A stretch of DNA of 64,000 nt. It comes from an uncultured Sphingomonadaceae bacterium (GTDB lineage: Bacteria > Pseudomonadota > Alphaproteobacteria > Sphingomonadales > Sphingomonadaceae). A program made the translations under genes and the position numbers. This document shows positions 20,144 to 28,003 of this stretch, in pieces (position 1 is the stretch's first letter; the number at the start of each line of letters is the position of its first letter). The notes under the pieces were generated by a model, which did no database searches, was not told where the DNA came from, and saw only the letters and a list, made by a program, of their open reading frames with translations. The DNA is taken from NCBI GenBank assembly GCA_947497315.1, contig CANMFX010000001.1, positions 1,116,001 to 1,180,000 of the forward strand, written 5' to 3'.

Positions 20144-20737
20144 TTAGCGGCGATGCTGCCCCGCCTGCCATTGATCAGGCGAATAGAGTGTGCTCGCAGA
20201 ATCAAACGGTTTGTCTTCGAGTTCTGTTGCAAGGCTGTCATTCCACCGGTTGAGAAAACCAAACATGCTGATAACCGCCATGATCTCGGTTTTCTGACGC
20301 TCGTCATAAAAGGGGTTGAGTGCTGCGAAATGCGCGTCTGTCGCTGCATTGGGTACCTGTCCGGCGGCAAAGGCGAGGTCAAGCGCCGCTCGCTCGGCCT
20401 CGCTGAACAGGTCGCTGGACTGATAGTCCCAGACAGCTTTTACTTTCTCCTCGTCCACCCCGACATCGCGGGCGCCCAATGTCGTATGGGCCTTGCAATA
20501 TTGGCATCCGGCTGCGGCGCTGACAACCGCTCCGATCAGGCGTTTCAGGCCATTGTCAATGGTGCTTTCTCCATAGATCACGCTTACCAGCCCGCGAAAT
20601 GCGCCTAGCAATTCCGGCCAATGCGCCATGGTCATCACCGAATTGGGAACATAGCCCATCAGGTTTTCAGAAAATTTGAGAGCGGCCTGCGTCTCATCAG
20701 GCAATTCATCCATGGATAGCGGCGTGATGCGGGTCAT
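20144..20737 (-). CDS. Carboxymuconolactone decarboxylase/AhpD-like protein
   Basis: LKRLIGAVVSAAAGCQYCKAHTTLGARDVGVDEEKV: CxxC-xxxH motif. Confidence 0.9.
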   Translation of the reverse strand: MTRITPLSMDELPDETQAALKFSENLMGYVPNSVMTMAHWPELLGAFRGLVSVIYGESTIDNGLKRLIGAVVSAAAGCQYCKAHTTLGARDVGVDEEKVKAVWDYQSSDLFSEAERAALDLAFAAGQVPNAATDAHFAALNPFYDERQKTEIMAVISMFGFLNRWNDSLATELEDKPFDSASTLYSPDQWQAGQHRR

Positions 20738-20766
20738 TTTCTGATCTCCTCAAGAAATATGGAAGC

Positions 20767-21069
20767 CTACCATATCTTGCCGCCAATCCAGTCGCCAGCG
20801 GCGGCGGTAAATTCATTGATGCGAATATCGGCCCAGATGTCGGCATGAAAATAGGGATCGGCTTCAAGCTGCGCACGGGCATCTTCTGCTGTCTCAGCCT
20901 TGACAACCAACAGCGATCCTACCGTGTCGCCTCGCGCATTTTTAAGTGGCCCGGCGACAAACAGATTATCAATGGTCTTTTCAATATGAGCAAAATGCGC
21001 GGCGCGTGTGTCGAGACGTTTTTGCGCTGTATCCGTTTTATCGGTGCAGTAAATGGCGAAGGCTTTCAT
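20767..21069 (-). CDS. YciI-family protein
   Basis: MKAFAIYCTDKTDTAQKRLDTRAAHFAHI...LFVAGPL...DPYFHADIWADIRINEF. Confidence 0.85.
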   Translation of the reverse strand: MKAFAIYCTDKTDTAQKRLDTRAAHFAHIEKTIDNLFVAGPLKNARGDTVGSLLVVKAETAEDARAQLEADPYFHADIWADIRINEFTAAAGDWIGGKIW

Positions 21070-21872
21070 GATCCCGTCCTGTCCAGAAATTTCAATATTT
21101 CCGCTGCCGTTTTTTCTGCTGCTTCGTCAAGGACAGCGCGTTTAATATCCAGCCGCTCAATGAATGTAACGCCAGGCATGATGTTGGCCGCATGCCGGGT
21201 CGCGTCGAGCAGGCCCGATTGCGAAGCCAATATCAGAGCTTCGTGTGTGACAGCTGGCAGTCTTGCATCGACATCATAGCTGAACGCCGCATGGAAAGCC
21301 TTATTCATCAGCCGCCCCGGGCGCAATTGCTCGGTAAACATCTCAAAGCTGCGCTCCAGCGTCTGGCTTTCGATGCGTTTGGTCATCCCGCGTTCCCAGG
21401 GTCCTTCAAGGCAAGCGAGATCGGGCATAATTTCAAACGTCCTGGCGCTCCCGGCTCTGAACTTGGCGCTCGTTTCGGTATCAAAAACCGGCACGTCGAT
21501 CAGCGCCAGCCGCCCTATCTTTCCCGGTGCGGTCAGGGACATTTCGGCCGCTACGAGATTTCCGGTGTGAAAGCCCATCAGATCAACCGGGCCACCGCTC
21601 GATTGTCCATCAACTACCGCCAGCATCGCTGCGGCATATTCCTCAATCGACGGTTCTTCCTTGAAAGCATCCGAGCCCCCATGGCCGGGATAGTCCGGCG
21701 CAAAGACACGGCGACCTTGGGCCAGATGCGGCATGATGGTCGTAAAGGCCAGCCCGCTAAACGGGGCTGGGTGAAGACAATATAGGTCCGGTTGTGTTGA
21801 CGCACCTTCCGGCGCCAGCAACCGCCAGTGCACTTGACCGAACGGCCCGTCACTATAGCCCTTGCGGATCAT
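21066..21872 (-). CDS. Alpha/beta hydrolase
   Basis: LHPAPFSGLAFTTIMPHLAQGRRVFAPDYPGHGGSDAF; VDLMGFHTGNLVAAEMS. Confidence 0.85.
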   Translation of the reverse strand: MIRKGYSDGPFGQVHWRLLAPEGASTQPDLYCLHPAPFSGLAFTTIMPHLAQGRRVFAPDYPGHGGSDAFKEEPSIEEYAAAMLAVVDGQSSGGPVDLMGFHTGNLVAAEMSLTAPGKIGRLALIDVPVFDTETSAKFRAGSARTFEIMPDLACLEGPWERGMTKRIESQTLERSFEMFTEQLRPGRLMNKAFHAAFSYDVDARLPAVTHEALILASQSGLLDATRHAANIMPGVTFIERLDIKRAVLDEAAEKTAAEILKFLDRTGS

Positions 21873-23227
21873 TCGCTGGCAGCGCCCAGGCGCACCATCT
21901 GTTCACGGTATAGCCGCCGCGTCAAAGGCATCATCAAAAACGGTACCAGACCGAAGATCAAGGGAACTGCCGCCACAGCATAGCGGAGATTATCTTCGCC
22001 AAAGACGCTGCTCGACAATTCACCAACTGCGATTGGACCCAGCGACCCGAACCAGCTGATCGCCAGATAATAGAGCGCAACGACCTGACCGCGGATTTGC
22101 GCTGGCGTGATCACCAGCAAGGATGTCACACCAATGGCAGAGACAATTCCGATACCGACCGTATTGATGCACAATATCGCGAAGGCCAGTTCCGCGCTGG
22201 GCATGAACAGGGGAATGGCGGCGGTCGGGACCATGATGAAAAAGCCGATATAGAGGATGCGCAAGGAGGCATCCTGCACGCCCTTTTTCGTCCACCAATC
22301 GGAGATGGTGCCCATGATCATCATGTTGGCTGGACCAATGACTAGGAGTGCGACGCCGTTGACGAAGGCATATTTCTGCGCCGACCAGCCCCAGGTCCGT
22401 TCAAACGTCGGTGCCAGAAAACCCTGACTATAGGCGATGGTCGTCATGGTGCAGATGATCAGCACGAAGCCGATATAGAGCGTCTTGTTGCGCCAGATAT
22501 ATTTGAGCGCATCGAAAAAACCGCTGCCGCTGATCACCTCTTCCGATGCCGCTACCGGACGCCGTGCCGGTTCTTTCATAAACAGGAAGAAGAGCGCAAA
22601 AACCATCCCGGGAAGGCCCACAATTATCAGTGTGAAACGCCATGGTGACAGCTCACCGAAAAAGGGTAACGACTGGCTGCCGCTGGCTGCGGTCCAGGCG
22701 ATGATCGCGCCGCTCAACAGGGAAGCCAGGCCTGCACCAATGGGAAGGGCGGAAGAATAGAAGGCGATCGGTTTGCCGCGTTTCTCGGTCGGGAAACTGT
22801 CGCCAATCATGGAAAATGTCGCGGGGCTAAGCGTCGCTTCACCCACGCCCACACCCATGCGTGCAGCGAACAGTTGAAAGAAATTTTTGGCCATGCCGGT
22901 CGCGACGGTCGCCGCAGACCATAAGGCAACCCCGATCGACACAATCCAGATCCGCTTGCCGCGATCAATCAGCCAGCCCATGAAGATGCCGACAAAACCA
23001 TAGACCAAAGTGAAGGCGCTGAGCAGCCAACCGATCTGGCGGTCGGACAGATCAAATTCCGCCTTGATCGGTTCGATCAAAAGGCCAAGAATATAGCGAT
23101 CCACAAAACTGAAAATATAGGCAATGGTTAGCATGACCACCAGAAACCAGCCAGCAGCGGCGCTGGGATACGGCTTTGCTGGAGCAGCGACTGCGTCTGT
23201 CTGGGATTGATCGGTTTGACTGGCCAT
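21869..23227 (-). CDS. MFS transporter
   Basis: 12-TM-like hydrophobic profile; FVDRYILGLLIEPIKAEFDLSDRQIGWLLSAFTLVYGFVGIFMGWLIDRGKR. Confidence 0.95.
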   Translation of the reverse strand: MASQTDQSQTDAVAAPAKPYPSAAAGWFLVVMLTIAYIFSFVDRYILGLLIEPIKAEFDLSDRQIGWLLSAFTLVYGFVGIFMGWLIDRGKRIWIVSIGVALWSAATVATGMAKNFFQLFAARMGVGVGEATLSPATFSMIGDSFPTEKRGKPIAFYSSALPIGAGLASLLSGAIIAWTAASGSQSLPFFGELSPWRFTLIIVGLPGMVFALFFLFMKEPARRPVAASEEVISGSGFFDALKYIWRNKTLYIGFVLIICTMTTIAYSQGFLAPTFERTWGWSAQKYAFVNGVALLVIGPANMMIMGTISDWWTKKGVQDASLRILYIGFFIMVPTAAIPLFMPSAELAFAILCINTVGIGIVSAIGVTSLLVITPAQIRGQVVALYYLAISWFGSLGPIAVGELSSSVFGEDNLRYAVAAVPLIFGLVPFLMMPLTRRLYREQMVRLGAASE

Positions 23228-23679
23228 TATTGAGCGTCCGGAATGAGGTAGATGACCACCAGATTATCATCAAAGTCGACAATGCCGATTTCACGACCAA
23301 TCCGCCCGTCATGGGTTTCAAGCCGTCCTTCTTCATAGACATGCAGGCCCAGGTTTCGCGCTCCTTCCATTACAGCGTCGGGATCAGCGACATCCAGAAC
23401 GATGGCTCCGCGCCGAGGATGTGGCACTGGGTCCAGAGGGACATTCTTGACTTCTGACAAGGCCATGACCCGCGGCTGGCCGGGCAGCGACAGGATCGAA
23501 AAACCAATTTCCGCCTCTTTCGGGATTTCAAAGACCGGGAAGGAATAGCTGTCGGGATTATGTCCTTTGCGAAAGGTTTCCTCGAACCCCAGCACATCGC
23601 GATAGAAAGTCAGCGACCGGTCGATATCAGCCACGACAAAATTGCCGCGCTGAAACCGCGTCTGTTGTTTTTCACCCAC
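23227..23679 (-). CDS. VOC family protein
   Basis: GNFVVADIDRSLTFYRDVLGFEETF...IVDFDDNLVVIYLIP. Confidence 0.85.
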   Translation of the reverse strand: MGEKQQTRFQRGNFVVADIDRSLTFYRDVLGFEETFRKGHNPDSYSFPVFEIPKEAEIGFSILSLPGQPRVMALSEVKNVPLDPVPHPRRGAIVLDVADPDAVMEGARNLGLHVYEEGRLETHDGRIGREIGIVDFDDNLVVIYLIPDAQ

Positions 23680-23691
23680 TAATATTCTCCC

Positions 23692-24786
23692 TCAAATCCA
23701 TGTCTCTGGTTCGCCGCGAACCGAACAGCATTGTATCCCGACATTCTGGCCATAATAGAGGTTCGCCAGCGCCCGGGGCATATATTGAAAGCCCTGTTCG
23801 ACATCCTGCACGGGCTTCAATTTGCCGTCATGAATCCATCCTGCCAGATCACCCATGACTGCATCCCAGCGGTCCAGATGATTATAGACAAAAAAGCCCT
23901 GCATCCGCGTTTCCGTGGCGCGTAGCCGGGTGTAGTTGGACAGCTTGAACGGCTCGTCCCGCGTATATTCGCTGATCGATCCGCACAGCACGACCCGGCT
24001 GTGAAGCCTCAAGCGTTCGAGACACGCTTCCAGTGTTTCGCCGCCAACATTGTCGAAATATAGATCGATGCCATCGGAGCGCAGCTGGTCAAGCCGCTCT
24101 TCGATATTCTCGGATTTATAGTCAATCGCTTGGGAACAGCCATGATCGAGAATGAAGGCGCATTTTTCGGGGCCACCCGCCATACCGATAACATCGCAGC
24201 CAACCACGTTAGCGGCCATTTGACTGACCATCGATCCGACACCGCCGGCGGCTCCGGATAACACCATGCGGTCACCTTCTCGCGGATCACCACAGGCAAA
24301 TAATCCGGCATGAGCCGAGAGGCCCGTCATACCCAACACTCCGGAACCGAGAGCCGCGGGCAAGCCGTTGGCCGGCATCCGGAAGAATTTCTCCTCCGGT
24401 GTCATTTTGGAGACCTTGTAAGTCTGCCAGCCCATCTGGCCCTGCACTATCTCGCCTTCGCGCCAGTCGGGATGGCGGGACTTGATGATTTGCGCGACGC
24501 CGCGGCCATGGATGACATCACCGGGCTCGAGAACCCGTTCTCCCGCAGCACCCGTGCCCTGCATGTAGAAGCGCATGACAGGAGCGAGGCCGAGATAGTG
24601 GGTCTTGAGCAGTACTTCGCCCTCGCCGGGCTCTGGTATGTCGGTGACCGCCCATTCAAAATCTGACGGGACAACATTACCAACGGGCCGAGCCGCAACG
24701 CGCCATTGGTAGTTGGCGTCATCGTCAATCTGCTTGCCCGCAGACAGGGCATCAAAATCGGAAAGAGAGGAACCGGTGGCGGTCAC
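23692..24786 (-). CDS. MDR-family NADP-dependent oxidoreductase
   Basis: GMTGLSAHAGLFACGDPREGDRMVLSGAAGGVGSMVSQMA; DLYFDNVGGETLEACLERL. Confidence 0.92.
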   Translation of the reverse strand: MTATGSSLSDFDALSAGKQIDDDANYQWRVAARPVGNVVPSDFEWAVTDIPEPGEGEVLLKTHYLGLAPVMRFYMQGTGAAGERVLEPGDVIHGRGVAQIIKSRHPDWREGEIVQGQMGWQTYKVSKMTPEEKFFRMPANGLPAALGSGVLGMTGLSAHAGLFACGDPREGDRMVLSGAAGGVGSMVSQMAANVVGCDVIGMAGGPEKCAFILDHGCSQAIDYKSENIEERLDQLRSDGIDLYFDNVGGETLEACLERLRLHSRVVLCGSISEYTRDEPFKLSNYTRLRATETRMQGFFVYNHLDRWDAVMGDLAGWIHDGKLKPVQDVEQGFQYMPRALANLYYGQNVGIQCCSVRGEPETWI

Positions 24787-25260
24787 TCAATCATGAACCT
24801 TTACGACCTGATTCACTTCGAAGAAATAGCCATCAAGATCCCAGAAGGAACAGCCGATCATATCCTTTTGCTTGCCATCAGCGCCGGTAACGCTCCATTC
24901 GCGTGGCTCGCTATGAATGGTTGAGCCGAGCGTACGGGCCCTTTCTACAGCGCCCTTCGCATCCTCTGATGCAACAACAAAAACCGGTGCGCCGAATTTG
25001 ATTTCGGTGGGCAATTCTTCCGGCGCATCCTGTTTGGGATCGAGCCATTCCAGCAGGCCAATCATACCGATCATGTCATGCTCGCATTTCAGGATGATCA
25101 GGCGGGTCTTGTCACCCTTTTTACCAGCGGCGAGCTGCGTCCCGGAAAGGGTAAAGGGCGTGTCCATCCACTTGGTCATGCCAAAGACGGTTTCATACCA
25201 GTTGGAGGCGGCGTCGCCGTCACGAACCATGAGGGTCGTGCGTTTGATAATATCAGTCAT
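24787..25260 (-). CDS. VOC family protein
   Basis: MTDIIKRTTLMVRDGDAASNWYETVFGM...FWDLDGYFFEVNQVVKV. Confidence 0.82.
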   Translation of the reverse strand: MTDIIKRTTLMVRDGDAASNWYETVFGMTKWMDTPFTLSGTQLAAGKKGDKTRLIILKCEHDMIGMIGLLEWLDPKQDAPEELPTEIKFGAPVFVVASEDAKGAVERARTLGSTIHSEPREWSVTGADGKQKDMIGCSFWDLDGYFFEVNQVVKVHD

Positions 25261-25559
25261 GCGATTTTGGGACTTTCTATAACAAGGACCTGGCAATCGG
25301 CGATATCAGCGCGCAACTTCTTGGCTTCCTGATATTCCGGACTGTTCCAGAATTTATGAACGGCGGCTTTGTCGGGCCATTCTGAAATCACCATCGACGC
25401 GCCATCGCCAAAATCGCCTTCCAGAAGCTCTGCTCCCGGGCCGCGCAAGACATAGCGTCCGCCGAACTTCTCAACCAGAGCACCGGCAGCAGCGCCATAG
25501 CCCTTGATGAATTTGTCGCGATCTGAAATTTTCGCAGTAACGATCATATAGGCAGGCAT
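25257..25559 (-). CDS. DUF1330 family protein
   Basis: MPAYMIVTAKISDRDKFIKGYGAAAGALVEKFGGRYVLRGPGAELLEGDF...VISEWPDKAAVHKFWNSPEY. Confidence 0.88.
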   Translation of the reverse strand: MPAYMIVTAKISDRDKFIKGYGAAAGALVEKFGGRYVLRGPGAELLEGDFGDGASMVISEWPDKAAVHKFWNSPEYQEAKKLRADIADCQVLVIESPKIA

Positions 25560-25579
25560 GGGCGAGTCCCTTTCAAAAG

Positions 25580-25591
25580 TTGTCCGGACAA
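25580..25591. promoter_or_regulatory. Palindromic operator TTGTCCGGACAA
   Basis: Perfect palindrome 20 bp upstream of the DUF1330 start. Confidence 0.75.
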
Positions 25592-25630
25592 ATTACGCAA
25601 GAGGCGGCTGATTGCAACCGCTATTTTACA

Positions 25631-26782
25631 CTATTTCGGCCACCTTGCCTTGTCGCGTAAATAGCGCCCGGAATCCCGTGTGTCCTTGGGTTGATATTCG
25701 GCAAAAAGATTGGGACCATAGCGGGATCGATATTGTTCGAACACAGGCATGAACAGCTCGCTGTGAACAATCGGTTGCCGATTGCGTGCCCGGAAACTCG
25801 CGATCGGGATGCGCGCAGAAACCAGTGTTTCAAAAGCGGTTTTGGCGATATTCATTACGTCGCCATCGGGCGCGTAAATGGCTGATCCACCGCCGCCGGC
25901 ATCAGCAAAATAGTAGGGGTTTTCCGGCGACGCGGCATTGTTCGCCACCGCTGTATAGACGCCATTGTAGAGGCTGGTTGCTTGCATATCGATGGGGTTG
26001 AAACCGCCCGTCGCGGTGCGCAGTATAATCTCCGCGCCTTTCATCGCAAAGGCCCGGAAGAGTTCCGGTTCGCGCTGTACCGAGCTAGTCGCAATATTAC
26101 CGATCGGCGTACGTGTGACGGGGAGGACTGCCTCGGCTCCGTACATATCGACATAGCGGTCCAGCACATCATAAATGGTGGTGGTGAACAGTTCGAAATC
26201 GCCCCCGAAAAAGCCCTTTATGTTGCGGGCCTTCCAATGTTTGTCGACAATCTCGCCCTTGCCATTCATGATTGTGGTGATGGACAGCAGGCTTTCCGGC
26301 CAATCCGGATCGCGCACATAAGACCCGAAAACTAGCCAGCAACCATATTCACGCGCCTTGCCCGCGAGCATTTCCGTCTCTTCGCCCGGTATCTCGATAG
26401 CTGCTCGCCGTGCATCCTGGATATTCCATTTGTGGTAATAGCCGGTAATCGGAAATTCGTGAAAGAAGATCATATCTTTCGGCCCGGAAAAACCATTTGC
26501 AGCGTCGATCAGGTCCATCATGTGTTGAACATTGTCGCGGCGGGTCTGTTTGAGGTTGCTGAGCTCGACCGGTACGACCCGCGCTTGGGCGACGCCCAGG
26601 GAAATGGTGTCCTTGGCCAATGGCACCGTTTCATAACGGCCATCTGGCGTGATACTGATCTTGTCCGGTCCGCCTTTCTTTGCGGCATGGGCGAAATCAG
26701 TCCAGCTTAATGCAGCTCCAGCGGCCAGACCCGCGCCCGCTGAAAAGAGACTGCGCCGCGAAACACCATCCTTTTGCTCCAT
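25631..26782 (-). CDS. Tat-exported nitrilase-superfamily protein lacking the catalytic Cys
   Basis: Tat-like SRRSLFSAGAGLAAGAALSW; FFHEFPITGYY (Glu), KHWKARNIKG (Lys), GNIATSSVQREPELFRAFAMKGAEIILR where Cys is expected. Confidence 0.85.
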   Translation of the reverse strand: MEQKDGVSRRSLFSAGAGLAAGAALSWTDFAHAAKKGGPDKISITPDGRYETVPLAKDTISLGVAQARVVPVELSNLKQTRRDNVQHMMDLIDAANGFSGPKDMIFFHEFPITGYYHKWNIQDARRAAIEIPGEETEMLAGKAREYGCWLVFGSYVRDPDWPESLLSITTIMNGKGEIVDKHWKARNIKGFFGGDFELFTTTIYDVLDRYVDMYGAEAVLPVTRTPIGNIATSSVQREPELFRAFAMKGAEIILRTATGGFNPIDMQATSLYNGVYTAVANNAASPENPYYFADAGGGGSAIYAPDGDVMNIAKTAFETLVSARIPIASFRARNRQPIVHSELFMPVFEQYRSRYGPNLFAEYQPKDTRDSGRYLRDKARWPK

Positions 26783-26795
26783 GATAAAATTCCTC

Positions 26796-27749
26796 TCATT
26801 TCTCGCTCATATTGGGAGGGTCATTGTCCAGGAACGGACGGATGACCGTGACATATTTTTCCGGTGCGAGATCAAAGCCGCCCAGCGTGACACCATTGAT
26901 ATGTATCAGCCTGGCTTGCGGGAACAGGGGTAAGGCCGCCTCCGTCTCCTGCCTCAGGCTACCGTCATTGGTGATCAGCAGAACAGGCTGCTCGACGTTC
27001 GGGAAACGCTCTTCTGCAGGATAGGTGAAGACGCCGTGATAGGCCTCCCAGCAATGCGGATAACATTGCATCATGTCACTAAAATGCTCCTGCGCGCGTT
27101 CCAGCGGCATGCCCGCTGCCGTCGCTGCTGTAGCAAAATCCCATTTCTTGACGAGATGAGAGCCGTCGGACGCAACTTGTTCAGGCTTGGCGTTGGCTTG
27201 ATAGGCCTTTTTGCGTTCCGCACCGGTGAAGAAGGGCAGGCCGGGTAGGACCAGCCTGCGAACGAGGTCGGGATGCCGGATGGCAAGCTCTGTCGCGATC
27301 AGGGTGCCTGTGTGATAGCCGAGTAGATCAACTGGCTGCCCCTGTTCGCCACCATATCCCATTGCCTTTAGGACAGTCGCCGCAGATTCGGCATAACCAC
27401 TTATGGATTGCAGCTCCTTTGGCCGATCCGAATCGCCATAGCCGGGTGTATCAATGGCAATGACTGTTCGATCGCTTGCCATGCGCCGCATGAACTTGAG
27501 GAAATAATCACTGGAATAGGGCGTGGGATGGAACAGCACCAGCGGGGGTTTTGGGGATTCGGTCTCGGGGCGTGCGATGCGAACATGGACCTGACCGAAC
27601 GGTCCAGCGATAAAGTCGCGTTCGATTTTTGCAGCGGAGATTTCGGTCTTGGCAGGCGGTTGCGACGCGGCGATGCCCTGAGTTGCAGCAAAAGAAAGCG
27701 CGGATGTCATAACGCAGATCAGAAAAATGCAAGTTTGATAGAGTCGCAT
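26796..27749 (-). CDS. Exported alpha/beta hydrolase
   Basis: Signal peptide MRLYQTCIFLICVMTSALSFAATQGIAA; VIAIDTPGYGDSDRPKE, VDLLGYHTGTLIATELA. Confidence 0.87.
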   Translation of the reverse strand: MRLYQTCIFLICVMTSALSFAATQGIAASQPPAKTEISAAKIERDFIAGPFGQVHVRIARPETESPKPPLVLFHPTPYSSDYFLKFMRRMASDRTVIAIDTPGYGDSDRPKELQSISGYAESAATVLKAMGYGGEQGQPVDLLGYHTGTLIATELAIRHPDLVRRLVLPGLPFFTGAERKKAYQANAKPEQVASDGSHLVKKWDFATAATAAGMPLERAQEHFSDMMQCYPHCWEAYHGVFTYPAEERFPNVEQPVLLITNDGSLRQETEAALPLFPQARLIHINGVTLGGFDLAPEKYVTVIRPFLDNDPPNMSEK

Positions 27750-27801
27750 GAAAGACCTCCTTCCCGACTATTTTAGCATTGATGGTTAGAATGCAAGCAA
27801 A

Positions 27802-27813
27802 ATGTCCGGACAA
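27802..27813. promoter_or_regulatory. Palindromic operator ATGTCCGGACAA (one mismatch)
   Basis: ~52 bp upstream of the exported hydrolase. Confidence 0.65.
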
Positions 27814-27920
27814 ATTATGCTCTCGGAAGATGACTGAAATATAGCATATTTTGAGCATTTTAGGCTTAAAAGTGATATTTTTGCGACAGTTTTTGCAAAC
27901 AGCTCGCATTATTATAAAAT

Positions 27921-27932
27921 TTGTCTGGACAA
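27921..27932. promoter_or_regulatory. Palindromic operator TTGTCTGGACAA
   Basis: Distal site upstream of the TonB receptor at 28004. Confidence 0.7.
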
Positions 27933-27968
27933 ATTTGACTGACAGTGGAAACTAACGATTGGAGATAA

Positions 27969-27980
27969 TTGTCCGGACAA
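27969..27980. promoter_or_regulatory. Palindromic operator TTGTCCGGACAA
   Basis: Proximal site, ~23 bp before the TonB receptor ATG. Confidence 0.75.
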
Positions 27981-28003
27981 TTGGACATCAGGGAGAAGCT
28001 ATA

